A stretch of DNA of 40,926 nucleotides from Scenedesmus sp. ARA3 (Eukaryota; Chlorophyta; Chlorophyceae; Sphaeropleales; Scenedesmaceae): contig RWJK01001472.1 of the NCBI GenBank assembly GCA_004335835.1, positions 10,034 through 50,959 on the forward strand. Reading direction: 5' to 3'. The translations under genes and the position numbers were made by a program. The notes under the pieces are model-generated. The model made no database searches and had not been told where the DNA came from. It worked only from the letters and a program-made list of their open reading frames with translations. Below, piece after piece: positions 33,915 through 40,926 of this stretch; within the stretch, counting starts at the first letter, position 1, and each line of letters begins with the position of its first letter.

Positions 33915-33978
33915 AAGCTGCAAGCTTGCACAACATTTGTAGTGAGACTGCAAGCTTGCACAACATTTGCAGTGAGAC
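33915..33978. repeat. Two-copy ~31-bp direct repeat
   Basis: CTGCAAGCTTGCACAACATT followed by TGYAGTGAGA occurs twice in tandem in the intergenic region upstream of the Hsp70-like gene. Confidence 0.8.
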
Positions 33979-34866
33979 TTGAGCAGAAGCACCATGGCAG
34001 CAGCTACGTGTTACTGCGCTGCAAACTCTCATATTTTATGTACCTGTACACGATTAGGCATGGTGTTGGCTCCCACATGGCCCCAGCCCTCCCCCCTCAC
34101 TGATGCATGCTGTGCATATGCACCACATAGATATGATGCTCAATCCAGCCCGTAACACAATCCGCAACCCACATGAAATGTATATTTGGGTCTGAACTAA
34201 GTCACAAAGTCATGAACGACGCAGAAAGTGCCGAGAGATACTGATTGTAAGCGGTGCAAACTTCGCTTACATTCTGCTTGAGCCGTAGTCAATGGCAACA
34301 CCGATGAGTTGCTTCATACGATCCGGATTATTGGATACCTTTGATGGTGCGCCTGCTCAGCCGAGAACCTGCAATACGGACTTGTACAGGGCTTGGCCGC
34401 TGGTGCCTGGATATGTGTGCCTTAGCGTGCCTAAAGCGTTCGCAATGTATCAAACTACACTTTTTGCGCAGCTGATGAGTGATAGAGAGGCGGGTACAAA
34501 AGGGCGGGTAGGCGTAAGGCCACGTTGACCGATGAATTGTCCTTCGTAAACTTGATCTTGAGCAGAAACACGACAAAAAAACTTGTTCTGTTCAAAAAGG
34601 ATCCAGGCAAAGGCCTGTCAAATCGCTGAAACGCAGCAGCCCCCCTGGCTTTGACCAAATGTAGGTGACTCATACCTTCCTGTGGAGTAAGCAGACCGTT
34701 TTGCCGTGCTAACGAAGTCCTATTTTGCATATAACTTTCAGATGTGCTGCATATTTGTTTTTAGTGGACGAGTCCTTCAAACTCCCGGTTCATGCATGAT
34801 GGTCAACGTTGACCACCGGAGAAATTATGGCTTGCGCGTTGGTCACCGAAACTCAAATGTTGAAGT

Positions 34867-35002
34867 GCGTTTTCGCCTGTCGGTTTGGACGATGATGAGT
34901 TGTTCTTCGATGTTTCCTCCCCCTATGAGCCTCTCGTTGGCTCCTGACTGGGGTTCCCACTCCTCGTTGAGTGGAGCATGTAATGTAATGTAATGTAATG
35001 TA
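34867..35002 (+). mobile_element. 3' end of a non-LTR retrotransposon with (TAATG)n tail
   Basis: The block ends in GTTGGCTCCTGACTGGGGTT, then CACTCCTCGTTGAGTGGAGC, followed by four to five repeats of TAATG. The same terminus recurs at 35181-35244, which marks it as a dispersed element with a short-repeat tail, as LINE/SINE families often have. A 7-bp word TGAAGTG flanks it (34860-34866 and after the tail), but this may be chance, so the 5' end is uncertain. Confidence 0.6.
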
Positions 35003-35099
35003 TGAAGTGTTCAAGGATGCATAATCAGTCTTGATGACTGATAGGCAAAGACATGCAGCGGTCGTGATCGAGTAGCATAACAAAGGGGTCCTTCATAAG

Positions 35100-35305
35100 C
35101 ATTGAAGCGGCTTCAAGCCTAAAGGCAAGCTTGAAGGGCAGCTACCACGATCTGCAGGAGGGCTGAGCCTTCAAGGCAAGTTGGCTCCTGACTGGGGTTC
35201 CAACTCCTCGTTGAGTGGAGCATGTAATGTAATGTAATGTATTGCAAGGCAAGCCTGGCTTGAAGCCTTGCAGACGATGCAACTTGCCTTGAAGGCAACC
35301 TGTGA
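35100..35305. repeat. Quasi-palindromic AAGGCAAG/CTTGAAGC cluster
   Basis: Words GGCTTCAAGCC, AAGGCAAGCTTGAAG, GCAAGGCAAGCCTGGCTTG and CTTGCCTTGAAGG occur in both orientations and could form hairpins. The truncated retroelement is inserted inside the cluster. Confidence 0.6.
35181..35244 (+). mobile_element. Severely 5'-truncated copy of the same retroelement
   Basis: Only about 64 bp remain, ending in three TAATG units. Flanking CAAGGCAAG at 35172-35180 and 35245-35253 is a good candidate 9-bp target-site duplication, although AAGGCAAG-like words are common nearby. Confidence 0.65.
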
Positions 35306-35711
35306 CAACTGTCCTCTTTTTGCCATTGCAGCTCAACCCAGCCACGGCACAACGATCCCAAAAGCATTGTTTTAATCAATGCCATTGCTCACAACGAGCT
35401 ACGGAATGCCAAGCACGTGCAGTGCACTGCGACCATGCAACTGTGCATGGATATGCATGCAGTGGCTCAGCAAGGCGCCCCTTGATAGCCAATATTATTA
35501 CTTAAAGTTGGGGTGCACAACCGTTCAATGATTGTGTGACATGTCACTTCTCACAACACATGTCACTTCTCTTGTGTACACTTATCACAACCTCACCAAT
35601 AATCGATTCACAACCAGGCCAAAGCAACTGTGCGGTACACCTTGCAAACAAAACATCATGATCAGTTTTGTCCTCTGCCCAAGTTGTTGCCACTTGGTTG
35701 TTGCCACGTAT

Positions 35712-38700
35712 TCAAACTTGAGCACTCCGTTCCTGTTGCTCCTGCCCCACTGCCACCACCACCACTGACTCGCCAGCCCACCCAGCATGCTCGCGGCTCA
35801 CGTTGCGCAGTAGCGGCAACGACTCCCCAGCCTCCTCATCGCCACCAGCAGCAGTAGCAACCCCAGCCTCTCTGTTGCTGCTGCTGCTGCTGCCGCCTCC
35901 CTGCTGCTGCCCTAGCTCCATTGCACCAGCCGCACCACCACCTGGCTTGCTGGTCTTCCTGCTAGCGCTGCTGGTGCTGCTGCTGCTGCTACTACTAGCG
36001 CTGACGCAGTAGCCGTATGCAATCATGCCCGCCACTGCCACCGCCATGCCTGCTGCCTTGCGCAGGCTCATGGCCTCGCCTAGCGCCAGCCAGCTGATCA
36101 ACAACACAAGCACTGTCTTGGTGTGGCCCAGTACCTACAGCGGCATCAACAACAGTAGCAGTAGCAGTAGCATCAGTAGCGCACACAGGTTGAAGTGGCC
36201 TACACCAGCCAGCTGATGAGGAGCACCAGCAGCTGCTGCAGCGTTGTCTTCGTGTGGCCCAGCACCTGCAGAATGACATAAAACACATAGGTCATCATCC
36301 ATCGCTATTGAGCAACACGTGTCTGGTGTCACTGTCTTGTTGTGACCAAGCACTTGCGGCCGTGTATGGACAAATAGCAACACTGCGCAGCCGCTGCTCA
36401 GCCCACTTGTGGCCCAGATGTGGCTGCGCCTCTGCGGGAGAGGAGCCCAAGCACATGAACTGGTTCACATTGTTGCTCGCACAGCAGTGCAGTCAGAAAA
36501 GACCGATGTAATAAATTGTTATTCCAGGTTTTGAAGCACTAACAGCTGTTGCAAAACCGTACCTGGAATGTGGCTACAGAGAAGCGCCCCAGGCACATGA
36601 ACCGGCTCAGGCCCGCGTTGAACGCACAGTTGCAACGCCCTGCTACAGCACAATGCTATAACACATGATAGTGACATGTTTTGAACCTACCTGGAATGTG
36701 GCTGCGGAGAAGCGCCCCAGGCACATGAACTGGCTGACGTTGACGCCCACACTGAACGCGCAGCTGAGTATCAGCACGCCCAGCGCTGGCATGGTCATGA
36801 CATAGTTGCCGACCCAGCGCCCGCTGACCCATGCGTCCACCCAGGGCCCCAACAGCAGCAGCATGCCGCCCTGCAAACAACAAACCGCGGGACAACAACA
36901 CCGCAAATCAGCAGCAGCATTGCACGTCAGCAGGGTGAGTGTTCAAACGCTGTGGCATGTGACCCAGGCATCAAACTAGATGGCCTAGCAACAACATGCC
37001 CGGGGGGCCGCCCAGCAGGACTGCAGGAGGGTAGGTTGTACAGCAGTGCAAGCCAGCCGGAAGACATCGTTGACATTGCAAGCCAGTGCCCACAAGATCA
37101 GGCGCTCACACAGGGACACGCAGCACCGCATGCAACCCCCCACGAGGTGCGAAACACGCGCGCGCCCCTCGAGGTGCAACACACACGCGCGCGCACGCCC
37201 CTCAAGGTGCAAAACACACGAGCGCGCGCGCGCGCGCGCCCCACGAGGTGCAAAACACACACGCGCACACGCTATGCGGTGCGGCACACACGCGCGTCAT
37301 GCACAACCAGTCACACAGATGCGCACGCACATGCAAGAGCATGCATGTGACTCGCTGAGCGCGCGCGCATGCACCAGCACATGTACGCACGCAAAAGCGA
37401 GCTCGTGAGCGCACGCACTCGAGGCACACGAGCAGCATGTCACTAGAGCGCACTCGTGCGTGCGCATACCAGTAGGCACGCGCAAGCACATTCGCGCAGA
37501 CATGCACATGCACTTAAACTCACGTGCGTGCAAGCAAACAAATGCGCATGCAGGCAGGCACCAGCAAACCTCTGAAACCGCACACGCACATGCTGCAATT
37601 TGTGGCACGCACGCGCGCGCGCGCATACGCACACTACAGCGCGCGCACACTGAAGTATTCATCGTGTGCACACTTGCTATACTTACATGAAGCAGACCCA
37701 TGCGCGCACACAAGCGATTGCGTCGAAGCATACACACAATTGGCGCATTTGACAATGACATAGGAAATGACTGTGCGAGTACAGCTGCATCCAGTGCAAT
37801 TCAGTCAGCGCGTGTTGGACGCAGGTAGCACGTGTTACTCACCTGCACGGTTGCTGTCGCTGCCAGCAGCTGGTGGCTCTGCAGCTTGTAGGCGCGCTGC
37901 ATGCTGCCACACAGGATCTGCTGGCTGCCGCTAGCCACTACAGATACTGCCGCCAGCACCACCCCCATCAGCTGTGTGGCTCCAGAGTTCAGGTCATTCA
38001 CAGTCCTGCAGCAACAGCAGCAGCAGCAGCAGCAGCAATAGCAGCAGCAAGTGACCAACGCGCGCGCAGCCGACACGTGCGTCCACTCATGCAAAGGCGC
38101 ACGCAAACAGGCACATACACACTTCGGCAAGCACGCATAAAGCGACATGCACAAAACAACACAGCAACCGTGCACAGAGACACACGCGCACCCTCAAGCG
38201 CAGGCGCGCCGCGCGTCTGTGGCACAAACGGGCCAGTGCGCCCTCTGCACCGCAGGCGCACACAACGTGCCACGTGTGACACGTGCGCGCCCTTCATGGC
38301 AGGTGCGCACAATCTAACGCTCGCGCACACGCTAGCACAGCTGCGCACAAGCGACACGCTCACACCTCCATCACATTCGCGCAACAATCCGATGCGTGTG
38401 CACTCCAGCGCATTCATGGATATCGAAATGCGATCGAACTTCAAGCCGCTTCAAGCAAACAGTGAACACGGCGTGTGCAGGCCGAGTCGCACGCGGGCTT
38501 CAACACACATGCGCGCCCAACTCAGAGTCGAGACACGCATGCACTCCTGCACGGGCGCGCAAACCAGACGCGCGTGGACTCCAGCCCGAAATCAGGCGAG
38601 GCCATGCACTGCAGAAGCGCGCACAAACGTACGTGTGTATGCACTCCTGCAAGCGCAAACCAACCAAAATGCACACCCACTACTGATAAGAGCGCACAAA

Positions 38701-39856
38701 CCGACACACGCGTGCCAAGCATGCAGCGCATCTCTGCACAAGCGCACAAAACCTTGCTGGCGCGCCCTCCCGCAAGCGCATACAGACTGACACGCGCGTG
38801 GACTCCAGCACAAGCGCTCGCATGTGAGCTATGTACACAGCGAGACGCGCATGCAATCTGCACAAGCACGCACAACCCAACACGCGCACAAGCCGGCACA
38901 AACCCATGTGTGCGTGCGCTCCAGTTGATTTAGTCGCTGCCCCGTCCATACTCACGTCACAGAAACCCCAATAACCAAAACAAAACATTCAAACCCAAAG
39001 CCTGAGCCCCTCGCACAACGCCCACTCCGGCCATGACTGTCGCAATTGCCAGCAGCGTGCCGTTGATAAATTTGCGCCCCATCCAGACTGCCTCCACCCT
39101 GAACCCCAACACCCACAATCAAACATCAAACCATGATGTACTCACACTACGCCAACGCCCGCCATGACTGTCGCAATCGCCAGTAATGTGCCGTTGCTGA
39201 ATTTGCGGCCCATCCAGACTGCCTCCACCCCACACACGTAGGGGATCACCAGCAGCTTGGCCACCTGCAGCAGCAGCACGGCAACGTCAAACACGTGTAA
39301 GTTACACGTCAGGACACGGACTTGTTACACAGCAAGATGACAGAAAAGGCAACAGCAGTTATCAGTTAACAGCTAACAGTAAACAGTTATGAAGCCCTCA
39401 CCGGGCGTGGAGCCCACGCAAGACATCCACTTTGCCTCCACGCCACACACGCAGAGAAAACATCAGCAACTTGCCCACCCACACAACTTGTGTGTCACTG
39501 AGTGACAAGCTGAAGCGCACCTGGTACAGCCCCACCGGCTTGACCAGCAGACACACAAACCCAGCTGCTGTCCAGCAGCCACAGCCAGCCAGTCAACTTA
39601 CAATCATTGTAGCGGCTACAACGCGAAGCGCACCTGGTACAGCCCCACTGGGTTGACCAGCAGCGACAGGTTGAGGCTGCTGAGCTGTGAGAGCAGTGAT
39701 CAATCACCCTACACCTTGAAACCTGCAACCTGGTACACCTAAACCCTTGACTCTACAAAATAAAGCGCACCTGGTACAGCCCCACTGGGTTGACCAGCAG
39801 TGACAGGTTGAGGCTGCCGATGCTGACCACAGCCACCAGGCTGAACCACAGCGTGG
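35712..39856 (-). CDS. Golgi nucleotide-sugar transporter (plant URGT/KT-type, DMT superfamily), 5' end missing
   Basis: Exons recognised: 39856-39771, 39264-39146, 38005-37843, 36870-36691, 36134-35712. All junctions are in phase; 971 coding nt, TGA stop at 35712-35714. The protein reads TLWFSLVAVVSIGSLNLSLL then VNPVGLYQ, VAKLLVIPYVCGVEAVW, TVMAGVGVVTVNDL, GSQQILCGSMQRAYKLQSHQ, VGVNVSQFMCLGRFSAATFQ and VLGHTKTVLVLLISWL. This order matches plant UDP-rhamnose/UDP-galactose and related transporters (SVGFYQISKL, GVGV.TVTD, LQKKY, NLSQF.CIGRFSA..FQVLGH.KT). It would carry a nucleotide sugar into the Golgi lumen by antiport; the substrate cannot be decided. After the last TM a hydrophilic tail rich in Ser, Gly and Gln runs about 90 residues. 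The first one or more TM helices are not recognisable in 39857-40926, so the 5' exons probably lie beyond the window. Confidence 0.85.
36185..36275 (-). repeat. Acceptor echo of the nucleotide-sugar transporter last exon
   Basis: The acceptor and VLGHTKT... start of the last exon (real boundary 36134) are repeated 128 bp upstream in transcript sense (boundary near 36267), as VLGHTKTTLQQLLVLLISWL followed by a stop. Confidence 0.87.
36415..36745 (-). repeat. Donor echoes of the NSVGVNVSQF exon (nucleotide-sugar transporter)
   Basis: The end of exon 36870-36691 (SQFMCLGRFSAATFQ with a GTAGGT donor) recurs at about 36562-36622 and, weaker, at about 36425-36475. Confidence 0.82.
37130..37660. 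repeat. CG/CA alternating purine-pyrimidine tract with ~40-bp units
   Basis: Intron of the nucleotide-sugar transporter (36871-37842). CACGCGCGCG words alternate with CTCGAGGTGCAACACAC-like words in at least four units (37139-37260), then less regular RY-alternating DNA, including runs of CG at 37211-37230 and 37610-37625. Such sequence can adopt Z-DNA. Confidence 0.85.
38045..38930. repeat. Long CG/CA-rich RY-alternating intron segment
   Basis: Intron 38006-39145 is dominated by GCGCACA, CACGCGTG and CAAGCGCACA words, distinct from the CTG-type introns elsewhere. No coding sequence was recognised. Confidence 0.7.
39005..39230 (-). repeat. Donor echo of the GVEAVWMGRKF exon
   Basis: Codons for VEAVWMGRKFSNGTLLAIAT and the following VMAGVGV (real exon 39264-39146) are repeated at about 39010-39098 with Ile for one Ser. 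The reading frame is intact, but the donor-side phase no longer fits the next exon. Confidence 0.85.
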
Positions 39857-39860
39857 CTGC
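39515..39860 (-). repeat. Donor echoes of the LNLSLLVNPVGLYQ exon
   Basis: The real exon is 39856-39771. Copies of its end with a GTGCGC donor occur at about 39630-39685 (SSLNLSLLVNPVGLYQ) and 39520-39555 (VKPVGLYQ). Confidence 0.88.
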
Positions 39861-40926
39861 ATATGTGAAAGGCAGCAAGCAAAACGATGAAGTGAGTGAT
39901 TATTGATCAAGGCCGGTCACTGCCATTGCTGTGACTGGTTTGATGTTGCTGACCATAGCCACGTGGTGCACCAGGGAGAACTGACATAATGCCAGCAGAA
40001 TGGCAGTATGGCGAACCCATCCTGCCACTCCTGCCGCTGCTTTGCACGGTTGCTTGACCCTATTCCTGCCATCCTGCCATCCTGTCACTAGCTGCCCCAT
40101 CCTGCCATTCCTGCCGCTGCTTTGCACGGATGCTAGACCCCATTCCTGCCATCCTGCCATCCTGTCACTAGCTGCCCCATCCTGCCATTCCTGCCGCTGC
40201 TTTGCACGGATGCTGGACCCCTATTCCTGCCATCCTGTCACTAGCTGCCCCATCCTGCCATTCCTGCTGCTACTGTACCTGCCTTCCAGGAACTTATACC
40301 TGCCATCCTGCCGTACTGCACTAGCTGCGTAAAGTGTAATTCAGCCAGAGCCAGAGCCATCGTTCACCTATCGTGTGCTATGCGATTCGACGATTACAGC
40401 TCAGCGGCGCTGCTTCGTTGTTCAACGTGAAAATGGTGGAGAATAATTCGTTCGCAGCTTTTAAAACATGACAATTGGCACGTGGCAATCACGACGTCAA
40501 AAGTAGTTGGACTGTTGACCAGGTTGCACTGCCACTGCACTGCACTGCAGTGCTGCACTGTGACAGTACTCGACTACTACAGCATACACGACAGCACTTT
40601 GTGCACACAGCAGTGCACTGTGCAGTCGTGTATGCACATTTCTATCGCACTACAGCATCATCCCATTAAGGCAGACGGCAGCACAGCCCTCCATATGACA
40701 ACTCTCTGTCAACAGCAGCTCAGCGCTGCATGTCCTCAGGACATGGACTGCGGCATCCAATGCATTGCAGAGTTTCCACTGCCGCTTCTGCTGGTATTAT
40801 GGCATGTGCTGCTTGCTTCAGTTCAACGAGCCCCATGCCATTTGCACGCTGTGACAGCGTGCACATGTTCTGCATCAGGAACGGAAAGTAGGGCGGTTGA
40901 AATGCCAACACGCATCACCTACACCA
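39857..40926. other. Upstream DNA of the transporter gene, no exon recognised
   Basis: Holds the 80-bp minisatellite and a CACTGCACTGCAGTG-rich segment at 40520-40640 with a hairpin (GCATACACGAC near 40583 and its complement near 40625). A minus-strand open frame at 40720-40911 was not recognised as the missing transporter N-terminus. Confidence 0.5.
40015..40275. repeat. 80-bp minisatellite, about 3.3 copies
   Basis: The word CTGCCGCTGCTTTGCACGG recurs at 40031, 40111 and 40191, exactly 80 bp apart. The unit itself contains CATCCTGC sub-repeats. It lies upstream of the first recognised transporter exon, probably in an intron. Confidence 0.93.

Larger units (their letters stand above)
33280..35711. 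other. Intergenic region with retroelement remnants and one orphan open frame
   Basis: Upstream of the Hsp70-like gene and downstream of the transporter. A GC-rich island at 33430-33730 has an open minus-strand frame (33427-33789, containing YIPSAVRIKNRSWEPGCV) without a recognised family; it could be an untranslated exon, a lost gene or chance. 33840-34700 is low-GC with no features seen apart from one direct repeat. Confidence 0.45.

Noticed and set aside
38380..38793. Open frames of 90-305 residues in the CG/CA-rich introns
   Set aside because: The residue pattern (Ala-His-Thr-Arg repeats) reflects the RY-alternating DNA; the frames lie inside introns of the recognised transporter.
2300..39860. 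Assembly artefact as the explanation of all echoes
   Set aside because: Copies carry many private substitutions, sit consistently on the intron side of junctions and occur in five genes on both strands; collapsed or stuttered reads would not give this pattern. Raw-read confirmation is still listed as a check.
40720..40911. Minus-strand open frame as the missing first exon of the nucleotide-sugar transporter
   Set aside because: It lacks hydrophobic helices and does not resemble the family N-terminus.

Overview
This window is nuclear DNA of a eukaryote, most probably a chlorophycean green alga (Scenedesmus/Tetradesmus/Haematococcus-like). Pointers are spliced genes with many short exons, GT-AG introns rich in GTGAGT-type donors and (CTG)nCAG acceptors, very abundant CAG/CTG triplet runs coding polyQ/polyA/polyS, and a plant- and alga-type gene set: a Golgi nucleotide-sugar transporter of the plant KT/URGT type, a ZIF1-like MFS carrier and a ciliary protein. 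The species call is an inference; nothing was searched.

Layout: 1-2506 has no convincing gene, apart from echoes of the 3' end of the next gene. 2507-11632 (-) is a complete 13-exon MYCBPAP/FAP147-like ciliary gene (1184 codons plus stop). 11633-12121 is a short divergent promoter region. 12122-14153 (+) is a 4-exon gene for an unrecognised 200-residue protein. 14154-17022 has no convincing gene. 17023-24599 (-) is a 7-exon MFS transporter resembling plant ZINC INDUCED FACILITATOR. 26028-33279 (-) is an 11-exon divergent Hsp70-like gene. 33280-35711 is lower-GC intergenic DNA with retrotransposon 3' ends. 35712-39856 (-) holds the last five exons of a nucleotide-sugar transporter whose 5' end was not found in the window. 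39857-40926 holds a minisatellite and other non-coding DNA.

The gene models were built by hand by joining exons whose phases match at every junction. For the four models with a proposed start, total coding length is an exact multiple of three (3555, 603, 2808 and 2310 nt), which is strong internal support.

The most striking feature is not a gene. Almost every intron contains one to six degenerate tandem copies of an adjacent exon-intron boundary ('splice-site echoes'): a short piece of exon, its splice site and some intron, repeated into the intron. Acceptor-side echoes lie upstream of the real acceptor, and donor-side echoes downstream of the real donor. The largest is a seven-copy, about 192-bp array in the MFS gene. 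All five genes show this, so it looks like a genome-wide mutational or splicing habit rather than a local accident. The genes share no obvious pathway, although the ciliary gene and its divergent neighbour may be co-regulated.
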